Source: Raineyella sp. LH-20 | GTDB lineage: Bacteria; Actinomycetota; Actinomycetes; Propionibacteriales; Propionibacteriaceae | Direction of reading: 5' to 3' | Length of the DNA stretch: 64,000 bases | NCBI RefSeq assembly: GCF_033110965.1 | Contig: NZ_CP137003.1 | Location: 3,038,001-3,102,000, forward strand | In this document: piece by piece, positions 1 to 8,506 of the stretch | Position numbering within the stretch: the first letter of the stretch is position 1 | How the letters are laid out: each line of letters starts with the position of its first letter | Translations under genes and position numbers: made by a program | The notes under the pieces: generated by a model | Told to the model about the DNA's origin: nothing | Database searches by the model: none | What the model saw: the letters and a program-made list of their open reading frames with translations, nothing else

Positions 1-135
1 GGTGTGTCCGGTCCATCGGTGCTCCTCGCCGTCGGTGCGGCCCGCAGGCGGGCCGACCACCACCATGCCACGTGGTGGCGGCGTCGGGGCGTGGGTGGTC
101 GAAGCACCCAGCCGGTGACCGGCACCCCGCTCAGC
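1..135. other. left edge, no supported gene
   Basis: Open frames exist in this stretch but none has recognisable protein content, and the only long one runs on across the reverse-strand NUDIX gene. An inverted repeat around GCCACGTGGTGGC is the only visible structure. It may be the upstream region of a gene beyond the window edge. Confidence 0.4.
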
Positions 136-579
136 TCAGGAGCGGGCCGCGGCGCCGATCATCAGGTCCCGCAGCGCGATCACGATCGCGTCGTCGGCGG
201 GCAGCCAGCCGACGCTGTCCAGGTCGTCGAGGCCGAGCCACCGCAGCCGGTCGTGCGCCGGACCGGGGCGTACGTCGACGCGATCGGGAAGGGCGAGCCA
301 GACCCGGATCCGCCAGCCCTCGACGATCGGCCACGCGCCGTCCGGCATCGGCCCGAGCAGCGGCGCGCCGACGGTGATCTGCAGGGACAGCTCCTCGACC
401 AGCTCGCGGTGCAGCGCCGCGATCGGGTCCTCCCCCGGCTCGACCTTGCCGCCGGGGAACTCCCAGCCGCCGGCGTGGGAGGTGGCGTGGCGGCGGGCCG
501 CCAGCAGACGGGTCGGCCGGGTCAGATCGTCGACCAGAGCGGCTGCGACGACGAGGTGCCGGTCGCGGGGGAAGCTCAT
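136..579 (-). CDS. MutT-like NUDIX hydrolase
   Basis: A 147-aa single-domain NUDIX enzyme that probably hydrolyses oxidised or surplus nucleoside triphosphates in the cytosol (8-oxo-dGTP diphosphatase type). The NUDIX box lies near residues 40-62: GGKVEPGE, seven residues, then RELVEEL, which supplies the Mg-binding glutamates; the usual Gly after EEx is Ser here. A GTG three codons upstream is an alternative start, but the ATG used here sits at a better distance from an AAAGAG ribosome-binding sequence. Family membership is firm. The substrate is inferred from overall resemblance to MutT/CTP-pyrophosphohydrolase-like proteins and could be another nucleotide. Confidence 0.85.
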   Translation of the reverse strand: MSFPRDRHLVVAAALVDDLTRPTRLLAARRHATSHAGGWEFPGGKVEPGEDPIAALHRELVEELSLQITVGAPLLGPMPDGAWPIVEGWRIRVWLALPDRVDVRPGPAHDRLRWLGLDDLDSVGWLPADDAIVIALRDLMIGAAARS

Positions 580-647
580 GGGTGCCACTCTTTCACGCGC
601 GCTGATCGACGGTGGAGGCAGGGGCGGCCGAGGCCACCGGGACGGCG

Positions 648-682
648 ATGGACGCCGCGACCGGGACGGTCACGGCGTCCAT
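648..682 (-). terminator. hairpin downstream of the nucleotidase gene
   Basis: The arms ATGGACGCCG and CGGCGTCCAT pair perfectly over 10 bp, and the 15-nt loop contains a further small GACC/GGTC stem. It lies about 30 bp after the stop of the broken nucleotidase gene on the minus strand and before the NUDIX gene. There is no T-run, as is usual for actinobacterial terminators. Confidence 0.5.
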
Positions 683-712
683 GCCGGCCGGTCCACGGCC
701 GGAAGGATCGGC

Positions 713-2565
713 TCAGGAGACGGGAGTGCCGTCGACGGTGAGTGTCCAGTTGTGGACGAAGAAGTCGGCGGGGTCGAGGGTCTGGTGCGCCACTGCCCAG
801 TCGATCAGCAGCTGGCGGATCTCGGCAAGGTCGTTGTAGACCACCGGGGCCTGGGCGATGTGCGGGAAGTTGCCGCCACCGGAGCGTCGGTAGTTGTTCA
901 CCGCGACCACGAACTGCTGGTCGGCGGCCACCGGGGTGCCGTTCAGCGTCAGGTTCTCGATCCGCTGGCCGACCGGCTGCGCGACGTCGATCTGGTAGTC
1001 GACGCCGGAGATGATGTCGTAGTTGTAGTCCCAGACCGTCTGGCCGCCGTACACCACCTGGGTCATCGTCTCGGGGTCGAAGGTGCCGCCGGCCGGGACC
1101 TGGCCGAAGTACTTGGCGGAGTTTTCGAGGTAGTCCTTGACCTGGGCGCCGGTCATCACGACGGCTTCCAGGGTGTTGTCGTAGATGTAGAGCCCGGCCA
1201 TGTCGCGGACGGACACGTCGCCCTGCGGGAAGACCGCGGTGCGGCTGAACGGCGCGGCGATCGACAGCACCGGCAGGTCGGCGTACTGGCCGCCGGCGAG
1301 CGCCTTGGTGACCGTCTCGGTCTGGACCATCTGGATGTAGTCGATGATCGCGGTGTCCTTGTAGCGGCTCTCGGTGGCCGGCAGCTGCTGGGTGGACGTG
1401 GCGATCGTGGTGTTGACGTAGTCGACGGTCGCCCGGTGGTCGGCCGCGGTCGCGTCGAGCACCTTCTGGCTGGCCGGGTAGTGGGCCGGATTGAGGGAGG
1501 CGGCGCTGGCCTTGGCGACCTGCCACTTCCCCTTGACCTTGGTCAGGTCGAAGGTGACGTCGGCGACGGTCTGGGCGAAGTTGCGGGGCTGGACCATCAG
1601 CACCTGCGTGCCGTCGACCTTGTTGGCGATGTACTGCTGGGTCACCAGCTGGTGGGTGTGGCCCATCACGATGGCGTCGATGCCGGGCACCTGCTCGGCG
1701 ATCTGGTCCGACGGGTTCTCGGGGCCGAGGGTGGTGGTGTCGTAGCTGGACGGGCCGGTGCCGGCGTGGCTCATCACCACGACGATGTCGGCCCCGGCCG
1801 CGCGCACCTGCGGCACCCACTTCTTGGCGGAGGTGACCATGTCCTCGATGGTCACCAGATCGACGTGACCGTGCCCAAGCCCGGCCTGAACTTCTTGGCG
1901 GAGGTGACCATGTCCTCGATGGTCACCTTGCCCTCGAGGTTGGCCTTGTCCCAGATCATCGAGCCGGGCGTGGTGATGCCGATGATGCCGATCTTCACCG
2001 GCTTGTTGTCGGTGGTCTTGCGGGTGAGGATCGTGTAGGGCGTGAACACCGGCTGGCCGGTCGTCGCGTCCAGCACGTTCGCCGCGAGCAGCGGGTCGTT
2101 CAGCTGGTCGCGGTAGGTGGTGAGCAGGTCCATGCCGTAGTTGAACTCGTGGTTGCCGATGTTCTGTGCGTCGTAGCCGATCGCGTTGTACGCGGCCGCC
2201 ATCGGGTGGGTCGCGCCGGTCTCGGTGATCGGGGCCTGCTTCGCGGCGTACGTGGTCAGTGGAGTGCCCTGCAGGGCGTCCCCGTTGTCGACCACGACGA
2301 CGGAGTCGGCGCCCCGCTCGGCCCGGACCGCGTCCACCACGCCGCCCACGTTGGCCAGCCCGACGGTGTTGCCGAACTTGTCGGCGTACGCCTTGTCGGC
2401 GAAGTAGTCCCAGTTGTAGACCCGGCCGTGTACGTCGGTGGTGGCCAGCATGGTCAGTTCGGCGCCCTGGCCCGCGCGGGGGGCCGGAGCGGCGTTGGCG
2501 GTGGTCATCCCCAGCGAGCCCATCGCCACGGCAAGGGACACCGCCAGTGCCCACGTCTTGCGCAT
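713..2565 (-). pseudogene. secreted 2',3'-cyclic-nucleotide phosphodiesterase/5'-nucleotidase, frameshifted
   Basis: The gene codes for an exported metallophosphatase of the CpdB/YfkN/UshA family that releases nucleosides and phosphate from extracellular nucleotides. The first part (237 codons) has a signal peptide ending near ANA-AP, then TTDVHGR, DNGDALQG and GNHEFNYG metal-binding motifs. The second part, in another frame, carries SHAGTG, GHTHQ and the 5'-nucleotidase C-terminal domain ending near the NNYRRSGGGNFP motif. The frames are separated by a 38-bp direct repeat (1819-1856 and 1890-1927) with 33 bp between the copies. Removing one copy plus the spacer (71 bp, not a multiple of 3) joins both parts into a normal protein of about 590 aa. 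As written, translation stops just after the junction, leaving only half of the phosphatase domain. A GGAG ribosome-binding site precedes the start. This is either a real inactivating duplication or an assembly error. Confidence 0.85.
1819..1927. repeat. 38-bp direct repeat causing the frameshift
   Basis: Two identical 38-bp copies start 71 bp apart inside the nucleotidase gene. On the coding strand each copy encodes VTIEDMVTSAKK. The 33-bp spacer has no obvious second copy that I noticed in the window. The offset of 71 shifts the reading frame. Confidence 0.9.
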
Positions 2566-2675
2566 CCTGATCTCCTCAGAGTCATCTCAGATTCAACGGT
2601 CGAGCGCACGGTAGGCCGGCGCGCTGACCGCGTCGTGACGTGAGGGTGAACGGGAGGTGCCTGCCGCATCGGCTG

Positions 2676-2687
2676 TAGCGTGAGGCC
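2676..2687 (+). promoter_or_regulatory. possible leaderless promoter -10 element of cutC
   Basis: TAGCGT lies 6 nt before the cutC ATG, the spacing expected when transcription starts at the initiation codon. No good Shine-Dalgarno sequence is present, and the -35 region is weak. Confidence 0.35.
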
Positions 2688-3428
2688 ATGCCGATGCTCG
2701 AGATCGCCGTGCAGGACCCCGAGGGGATCGCCGTCGCCCGCGACCATGGTGCCGACCGCATCGAGCTTTGCACGGCACTCGCCCTCGGCGGCCTGACCCC
2801 CTCCCGCGCCCTGATCGATGCGGCTGTCGCCTCCGGGCTGCCGACCCACGTCCTGGTGCGGCCACGGGCCGGGGACTTCACGTATTCCTCCGTCGAGCGG
2901 GCCGTCCTGCTGGCCGATGTCCGCGTCGCGCTCGAAGCCGGCGCCCACGGCGTCGTGATCGGCGCGCTGCGGGAGGGTGGCGTCGACACCGACCTGGTGG
3001 CCGGGATCCGCGCCGAGGCCGCCGACGTCGACGTCACCTTCCATCGGGCCTTCGACGTGGTCGCGGATCGGGGCGCCACCCTTCAGCTGCTGGCGGAGCT
3101 CGGCGTCGACCGCATCCTCACCTCCGGAGGCGCCGATCGCGCCCCCGACGCGTGCGAGGAACTCGCTCGGCTGGTCGCTCTCGCGGACGGCCGGATCCAG
3201 GTGATGGCGGGCTCCGGCATCGACGCCTCCACCGTCTGGCCGATCCTCGCCACCGGGGTCGATGCGGTCCATGCCTCCGCCAAGCGCCTGGTCAGCGAAC
3301 CGCTCGCCGTACGGCTCGGTGGGCTCGCCACGGCAGGCGCCTTCTCGAGGGAGGTCACCGATCCCGGCCAGGTCGCCGCATTGCGGGCAGCGGTGGACAG
3401 CGACACGCACGCGGGCCCGGGCCGGTGA
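2688..3428 (+). CDS. cutC: CutC family copper homeostasis protein
   Basis: A 246-aa TIM-barrel protein of the CutC family, historically linked to copper tolerance; its biochemical activity is not firmly established. Family signatures are clear: GADRIELC near residue 23, GGLTPS near 34, HVLVRPRAGDF near 55, VTFHRAFD near 115, ILTSGG near 140 and the phosphate-site-like MAGSGI near 170. Length is normal for the family. It is divergent from the broken nucleotidase gene and convergent with lpd, and its stop codon lies inside the shared terminator hairpin. Confidence 0.9.
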   Translation: MPMLEIAVQDPEGIAVARDHGADRIELCTALALGGLTPSRALIDAAVASGLPTHVLVRPRAGDFTYSSVERAVLLADVRVALEAGAHGVVIGALREGGVDTDLVAGIRAEAADVDVTFHRAFDVVADRGATLQLLAELGVDRILTSGGADRAPDACEELARLVALADGRIQVMAGSGIDASTVWPILATGVDAVHASAKRLVSEPLAVRLGGLATAGAFSREVTDPGQVAALRAAVDSDTHAGPGR

Positions 3429-3451
3429 AAGTACCACCGGCCCGGGCCCGC
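3411..3451. terminator. bidirectional terminator between cutC and lpd
   Basis: A perfect 17-bp stem (GCGGGCCCGGGCCGGTG with its complement) closes a 7-nt loop. It overlaps the cutC stop codon and lies just downstream of the convergent lpd gene, so it can serve both. No U-tract follows. Confidence 0.75.
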
Positions 3452-3478
3452 TCGGGATGACGATCAGAGGGTGATCGG

Positions 3479-4885
3479 TCAGAGGTTGATCATGTGGCCC
3501 ACGATGCCCTCGGCGGCCTCCTTGAGGGCCTCCGACAGGGTCGGGTGGGCGTGCACCGTACGGCCGACCTCCTCGGCGGTGAGGTCCCAGGTCTGGGCCA
3601 GCACCAGCTCGGGCAGCAGCTCGGTGACCTCCGGGCCGATCATGTGCGCGCCGAGGATCTCGCCGTAGGTGGCATCGGCGACGATCTTGACGAAGCCGAC
3701 GGCGTCGCCCAGGCCCTGCGCCTTGCCGTTCGCGGAGAACGGGAACTTGGCGACCTTGACGTCGTAGCCGAGCTCCTTGGCCTTCTCCTCGGTGTAGCCG
3801 AAGGCGGCGATCTGGGGCTGGCAGTAGGTGGCGTGCGGGATCATGTCGTAGTTGATCGGCATGGTCTCGGCGCCGGCGATGGTCTCGGCGGCGACGACGC
3901 CCTGGGCCTCGGCCGTGTGCGCGAGCATCAGCTTGGCGGTGACGTCACCGATCGCGTAGACGCCGGGCACGTTGGTGCGCATGTAGTCGTCGATCTCGAT
4001 GGCGCCGCGCTGGGTCAGCGCCACGCCGGTGTTCTCCAGACCGTAGCCCTCGGTGCGCGGGGCGAAGCCGAAGGCGGACAGCATCGTGTCGGCCTCGAGG
4101 ACCTGCTGCTCGCCGCCGGCGGCCGGCTCGACGGTGATCCGCACCCCGGTGCCGGTGTCCTCGACGTTCTTGACCGCGGTGCTCGTGAGGACCTTGATGC
4201 CGAGCTTCTTGTACGCCTTCTGCAGCTCCTTGCCGAGCTCGGCGTCCTCGACCGGGATCATCCGGTCCAGGTATTCGACGATGGTGACGTCGACCCCGTA
4301 CGAGTTGAGGACGTAGGCGAACTCGGTGCCGATCGCGCCGGCGCCGCCGATGATGATCTTCTGCGGCACGCTGTCGGAGAGGATCAGCTCCTCGTAGGTC
4401 AGCACATTGGCCGAACGCTGCATGCCGGGCAGCATCCGGGTGACCGAGCCGGCGGCGATGATCACGTTGTCCGCCGTGATGGTCTCGACCGTGCCGTTCG
4501 CCAGGGTGACGTCGATGGTCTTGGCGTCCCGGAAGGTGCCCCAGCCGTCGAACTCCTGGATCTTGTTCTTCTTCATCAGGAAGTGGACGCCCTTGACCAT
4601 CTTGTCCGAGACCTGGCGCGACCGGGCGTACGCCTTGCCGTAGTCGAGCCGCACCTCGCCGTCGATGCTGAAACCGAAGAGGTCACGCTCGTGGGTGAAG
4701 ATGTGGGCCAGTTCGGCGTTGCGCAGCAGCGCCTTGGTCGGGATGCAGCCCACGTTCAGGCAGACGCCCCCCCAGTACTGCTTCTCGACAACGGCGGTCT
4801 TCAGGCCCAGCTGGGCGGCGCGGATCGCCGCTACGTACCCACCGGGCCCGGCGCCCAGGACAACGACGTCAAAGTGTGCGGTCAT
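3479..4885 (-). CDS. lpdA: dihydrolipoamide dehydrogenase (E3)
   Basis: The 468-aa flavoprotein disulfide reductase reoxidises dihydrolipoyl groups of 2-oxoacid dehydrogenase complexes with NAD+. Visible features are the FAD-binding [10 protein letters not shown] at residues 11-20, the redox-active pair C42/C47 in [13 protein letters not shown], the NAD-binding GAGAIGTEF region, the second FAD segment around [14 protein letters not shown], and the catalytic HAHPTLSE motif near the C-terminus. The open frame extends 30 codons further upstream, but this start has AAGGTGGAGG at ideal spacing and gives the normal N-terminus. No E1/E2 genes are nearby, so it is a stand-alone E3 locus, as in many actinomycetes. 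Confidence 0.95.
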   Translation of the reverse strand: MTAHFDVVVLGAGPGGYVAAIRAAQLGLKTAVVEKQYWGGVCLNVGCIPTKALLRNAELAHIFTHERDLFGFSIDGEVRLDYGKAYARSRQVSDKMVKGVHFLMKKNKIQEFDGWGTFRDAKTIDVTLANGTVETITADNVIIAAGSVTRMLPGMQRSANVLTYEELILSDSVPQKIIIGGAGAIGTEFAYVLNSYGVDVTIVEYLDRMIPVEDAELGKELQKAYKKLGIKVLTSTAVKNVEDTGTGVRITVEPAAGGEQQVLEADTMLSAFGFAPRTEGYGLENTGVALTQRGAIEIDDYMRTNVPGVYAIGDVTAKLMLAHTAEAQGVVAAETIAGAETMPINYDMIPHATYCQPQIAAFGYTEEKAKELGYDVKVAKFPFSANGKAQGLGDAVGFVKIVADATYGEILGAHMIGPEVTELLPELVLAQTWDLTAEEVGRTVHAHPTLSEALKEAAEGIVGHMINL

Positions 4886-5033
4886 GGCCTCCACCTTAAC
4901 CAGCGCGCGCCCGCTGTGTCGTCGCGACGGGTGCCTCGGACCAGGGTCGGTTGCACCAGGCGGCACGCGGGTCATCCTCCCGTTCCGCCGGCCGGTCGGC
5001 GGGGTCCACGGTCGGGACGCGACGGCGGCTTCG

Positions 5034-5061
5034 TTGCCCCGACGGGGCCGTGGGTTAGGCT
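5034..5061 (+). promoter_or_regulatory. leaderless promoter of the murA-like gene
   Basis: TTGCCC and TAGGCT are separated by 16 bp, and the GTG start codon follows the -10 box by 6 nt. This arrangement fits a leaderless transcript beginning at the GTG. No Shine-Dalgarno sequence is present. Confidence 0.6.
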
Positions 5062-5067
5062 GGCGCG

Positions 5068-6627
5068 GTGACTTCTCGCTCCACCGCCTTGCAGATCGGC
5101 ACGATGATCCGCGACGCCCGTGAGCAGCGCGGGCTCTCCCTGGAAGCCCTCGCCGCCAAGCTGGACACCCAGTCCTCGACCCTCGAGGAGGTGGAGAGCG
5201 GTGCGGTGAGCGCGTCGATCGACCTTGTCAACCGGATCGCGCAGGCCCTCGAGGTCGGGCCGGAGGCGAAGGCCGCCGAGGCGGTCCCGCAGCCGATGCA
5301 CCCGACCAAGCCCACCCCGATGCACCTCACCATCGAGGGCGGCCGGCAGCTGAGCGGCGCGATCGACGTACGGTCCTCGAAGAACGCGGCGGTCGCGCTG
5401 CTCTGCGCCTCGCTGCTCAACCGCGGCCGTACGGTGCTGCGCAAGATCGCCAAGATCGAGGAGGTCAACCGGATCTGCGAGGTGCTGATCAGCATCGGCT
5501 ACCGGATCTCCTGGATCAACGAGACCGATCTGGAGTTGATCCGCCCCGAGGAGCTCGACCTCGACTCGATGGATGTCGCCGCGGCGCGGCGGACCCGGTC
5601 GATCATCATGTTCTTCGCCCCGCTGATGCACTTCTACAACGAGTTCAAGGTGCCGTACGCCGGCGGCTGTGACCTCGGGGCGCGGACCATCGAGCCGCAC
5701 CTGCAGGTGCTGCGGCACTTCGGCCTCGACGTGGTGGCCACCGAGGGCTTCTACCGCTGCATCGCTGCCGACGTGCACGCCCCGGAGCGGGCCGTCGTGC
5801 TGACCGAGCGTGGCGACACCGTCACCGAGAACGCGCTGATGGCAGCGGCGATGGTGGAGGGTCCGGTGACGATCCGCAACGCCTCGCCGAACTACATGGT
5901 GCAGGACCTGTGCTTCTTCCTGCAGGCGCTGGGCGTACGGATCGACGGCGTGGGCACCACCACGCTGGTGGTCCACGGCGTCAAGGACGTCAACGCCGAT
6001 GTCGAGTACTACCCGTCCGAGGACCCGATCGAGGCGATGAGCCTGATCACCGCGGCGATCGTGACGAAGTCGGAGCTCACCATCCAGCGGGCGCCGATCG
6101 AGTTCCTCGAGATCGAGCTGGCGATCCTCGAGGAGATGGGCCTCGACGTCACCGTCACCGACGAGTACTTCGCCGACAACGGGCGCACCCGGCTGGTCGA
6201 CATCACCGTCCGTCCCTCGACGCTGAAGGCGCCGATCGACAAGATCCACCCGATGCCGTTCCCCGGCCTCAACATCGACAACCTGCCGTTCTTCGCGGTG
6301 ATCGCCGCCGAGGCCGAGGGCCAGACCCTGATCCACGACTGGGTGTACGAGAACCGGGCGATCCACCTGCTCGACCTGGCCAAGATCGGCGGCAACATCC
6401 AGCTGCTCGATCCGCATCGGCTGATCGTCAACGGCCCGACCAAGTGGCGCGGCCGCGAGGTCACCTGTCCCCCGGCGCTGCGCCCGGGCGTCTGCCTGCT
6501 GCTGGCGATGCTCGGCGCGAAGGGCGAGTCGGTGCTCCGTGACGTCTACGTCATCAACCGCGGCTACGAGGATCTGCCGAACCGGCTGAACGCGCTGGGC
6601 GCCAACGTCCGGGTGACCACCGGCTAG
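5068..6627 (+). CDS. MurA-like enolpyruvyl transferase with N-terminal XRE helix-turn-helix
   Basis: This 519-aa protein has two parts. Residues 8-65 form an XRE/Cro-type HTH ([20 protein letters not shown]...). From about residue 85 it is a full-length UDP-N-acetylglucosamine 1-carboxyvinyltransferase (EPSP-synthase fold) with [10 protein letters not shown], the catalytic-loop cysteine in [15 protein letters not shown], and PFPGLNIDN. The MurA reaction transfers enolpyruvate from PEP to UDP-GlcNAc, the first committed step of peptidoglycan synthesis. HTH-MurA fusions of this type are known in actinomycetes such as Streptomyces as a second MurA. Whether it is the essential MurA or a regulated paralogue cannot be judged from this window. 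It is preceded by a leaderless-type promoter. Confidence 0.85.
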   Translation: MTSRSTALQIGTMIRDAREQRGLSLEALAAKLDTQSSTLEEVESGAVSASIDLVNRIAQALEVGPEAKAAEAVPQPMHPTKPTPMHLTIEGGRQLSGAIDVRSSKNAAVALLCASLLNRGRTVLRKIAKIEEVNRICEVLISIGYRISWINETDLELIRPEELDLDSMDVAAARRTRSIIMFFAPLMHFYNEFKVPYAGGCDLGARTIEPHLQVLRHFGLDVVATEGFYRCIAADVHAPERAVVLTERGDTVTENALMAAAMVEGPVTIRNASPNYMVQDLCFFLQALGVRIDGVGTTTLVVHGVKDVNADVEYYPSEDPIEAMSLITAAIVTKSELTIQRAPIEFLEIELAILEEMGLDVTVTDEYFADNGRTRLVDITVRPSTLKAPIDKIHPMPFPGLNIDNLPFFAVIAAEAEGQTLIHDWVYENRAIHLLDLAKIGGNIQLLDPHRLIVNGPTKWRGREVTCPPALRPGVCLLLAMLGAKGESVLRDVYVINRGYEDLPNRLNALGANVRVTTG

Positions 6628-6671
6628 CCATCTGCTGGCCGCGGGCGGGAGCCTGCGGAGCGTACGGCACC

Positions 6672-7535
6672 ATGGAGCCCATGACCTCGATCCTGTCCAT
6701 CCAGTCCTCCGTCGCGTACGGCCACGCCGGCAACTCCGCGGCGGCCTTCCCGTTGATGCGGATGGGCGTCGAGGTCTGCCCGGTGCTCACCGTGCATTTC
6801 TCCAACCACACCGGTTACGGCGCGTGGCGCGGCCCGCTGTTGGATCCTGCCGACGTCCTCGACGTGGTCCGCGGGATCGACGAGCGGGGCGCGTTGGCCG
6901 GCTGCGACGCGCTGCTGTCCGGCTACCTGGGCAACGGGGCGACCGGGGCGACGGTGCTGGCGGCGGCCGAGCTGCTCCGGGAGCGCAACCCCGACGCGGT
7001 GTGGTGCTGCGATCCGGTGATGGGCGACGTCGGGCGCGGCTTCTTCGTCCACGAGGACGTCCCGCCGATGTTCCGCGACCGGGTGGTGCCGATGGCGCAG
7101 ATCCTCACCCCGAACCACTTCGAGCTCGACCAGCTGGTCGGCCGGGAGACCCACACCCTGGACGAGATCCTCGCGGCGGTCGACGAGCTGCGCGACCGGG
7201 GCCCGCGGACGGTGCTGGTCACCTCGATGGTGAGCACCGACACCGACCCGTCGACCGTCCAGATGCTCGCGGTCGACGACGCCGGCGCCCACCTGGTCAC
7301 CACCCCGAGGCTGGACGCCTATTTCGTCGGCTCCGGGGACGTCACCTCGGCGATCTTCCTGGCCCACCTGCTCGCCAGCGGCGCGGCCCGTACGGCCGCG
7401 GAGCACACCGCCGCCTCGATGTTCGGTCTGCTGCGCCGCACCCTGGAACTCGGCCGCCGGGAGCTGGCGCTGGTCGACGCCCAGGACGAGTTCGTCGCCC
7501 CGACGCGGACGTTCACCGCCGACCGGGTGCGCTGA
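6672..7535 (+). CDS. pdxY: pyridoxal kinase PdxY
   Basis: A 287-aa ribokinase-superfamily kinase that phosphorylates pyridoxal in vitamin B6 salvage. The N-terminus reads ILSIQSSVAYGHAGNSAA, the typical pyridoxal-binding start. LSGYLGNG, CDPVMGD and LTPNHFELDQL follow, and the anion-hole motif is VGSGDVTSAIFLAHLL (usually GTGD; Ser replaces Thr). The first ATG is chosen because a GGAG lies about 11 nt upstream; a second in-frame ATG three codons later is possible. It begins 44 bp after the murA-like gene on the same strand and is followed by a strong hairpin. Confidence 0.9.
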   Translation: MEPMTSILSIQSSVAYGHAGNSAAAFPLMRMGVEVCPVLTVHFSNHTGYGAWRGPLLDPADVLDVVRGIDERGALAGCDALLSGYLGNGATGATVLAAAELLRERNPDAVWCCDPVMGDVGRGFFVHEDVPPMFRDRVVPMAQILTPNHFELDQLVGRETHTLDEILAAVDELRDRGPRTVLVTSMVSTDTDPSTVQMLAVDDAGAHLVTTPRLDAYFVGSGDVTSAIFLAHLLASGAARTAAEHTAASMFGLLRRTLELGRRELALVDAQDEFVAPTRTFTADRVR

Positions 7536-7542
7536 GCCGCTG

Positions 7543-7571
7543 CCGGGCCGGGCCGGGCCGGGCCGGGCCGG
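7543..7571. repeat. GGCCG microrepeat
   Basis: Nearly six consecutive copies of the pentamer GGCCG lie directly after pdxY and before the terminator hairpin. Such slippage-prone G/C repeats vary between strains. Confidence 0.8.
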
Positions 7572-7578
7572 CCTGCGG

Positions 7579-7610
7579 GCCCGGCTCCGCACCATGCTGC
7601 GGAGCCGGGC
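7579..7610 (+). terminator. terminator hairpin after pdxY
   Basis: GCCCGGCTCCGCA pairs perfectly with TGCGGAGCCGGGC (13 bp) around a 6-nt loop, about 45 bp after the pdxY stop. No T-run follows. Confidence 0.7.
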
Positions 7611-7657
7611 CGGGACGGCGTCACCCGTTGGTCACCTGTTTCTGCTGGGATGGCCTC

Positions 7658-8506
7658 ATGCCCGTCTCCGATCTGCCGTTCTTCGCCCCGCCGTTCCTCG
7701 CCCTGGCGCACCGCGGGGGATCCACGTACGCCCCGAACGTGGGCCGGGAGAACAGCCTGCACGCCTTCGGCGAGGCCGTCGCGCTCGGCTACACCCATCT
7801 CGAGACCGATGTGCACGCCACCCATGACGGCGTCCTGGTGGCGTTCCACGACGACCGGCTGGAACGGGTGACCGACCGCACCGGGGTGATCGCCGAGCTG
7901 GACCACGCCGACGTCGCCGAGGCCCGGATCGGCGGGACCGAGCCGATCCCGACCCTGGACGAGGTGTTCGAGGCGTTCCCCGACACCTTCTTCAACATCG
8001 ATCTGAAGGCCGACGGCGCCGTCCGGCCGCTGCTGGCGGTGATCAACCGGCACCGCGCCCAGCGGCGGGTCAACGTCGCCTCCTTCTCGGCCCGCCGGCT
8101 GCACGACTTCCGGCGGCTCGCCGGCAGCCAGATCTCCACCTCGGTCAGCCCGCTGGGGGTCGCCTGGTTCCGGATGGTGCCGGTGCTGCCCCGCCTGCTG
8201 TCGGTGCCCGGCAACGTGCTGCAGGTGCCGCACTGGACGCCGCTGCCGCGGACGGTGGGGTCGCTCCCGGCGGGCGTGCTCGACCTGGCCCGCCACGACC
8301 TCCGCGGCGACGAGGTGCGGGTGGTCACCCGCAGCCTCGTCGACGCCGTCCACGCGGCCGGCAAGAAGCTGCACGTGTGGACCATCGACGACCCGGTCGA
8401 GATGGTCGAACTCATCGAGCTGGGCGTCGACGGTCTGGTCAGCGACCGGATCGACGTCCTCAAGGACGTCCTGGTGGAGCGGGGGCTGTGGCATGGCCGG
8501 GACTGA
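7658..8506 (+). CDS. glycerophosphodiester phosphodiesterase
   Basis: A 282-aa GDPD-family enzyme, without a signal peptide, that hydrolyses glycerophosphodiesters to glycerol-3-phosphate and an alcohol. The catalytic segment is LALAHRGG (general-acid/base His) near residue 17, followed by ENSLHAFGEAVALGYTHLETDVHATHDGVLVAFHDD with the metal-binding E-x-D and second His. A C-terminal VWTIDDP...LGVDGLVSDR completes the barrel. Its last 14 bp overlap the following transporter gene, so the two are probably translated together. The start ATG has only a weak TGGGA upstream. Confidence 0.9.
   Translation: MPVSDLPFFAPPFLALAHRGGSTYAPNVGRENSLHAFGEAVALGYTHLETDVHATHDGVLVAFHDDRLERVTDRTGVIAELDHADVAEARIGGTEPIPTLDEVFEAFPDTFFNIDLKADGAVRPLLAVINRHRAQRRVNVASFSARRLHDFRRLAGSQISTSVSPLGVAWFRMVPVLPRLLSVPGNVLQVPHWTPLPRTVGSLPAGVLDLARHDLRGDEVRVVTRSLVDAVHAAGKKLHVWTIDDPVEMVELIELGVDGLVSDRIDVLKDVLVERGLWHGRD

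Noticed and set aside
1819-1927. Programmed ribosomal frameshift in the nucleotidase
   Set aside because: There is no slippery heptamer; a duplicated segment with an offset of 71 explains the frame change fully.
374-2038. Long open plus-strand frame (554 codons) antisense to the NUDIX and nucleotidase genes
   Set aside because: The translation is a low-complexity Gly/Val/Asp-rich shadow of GC-rich reverse-strand codons. No motif is recognisable, while the reverse strand has clear domain signatures.
3494-5071. 525-codon frame antisense to lpdA
   Set aside because: Mirror of a well-conserved gene; its composition is typical of antisense frames in high-GC DNA.
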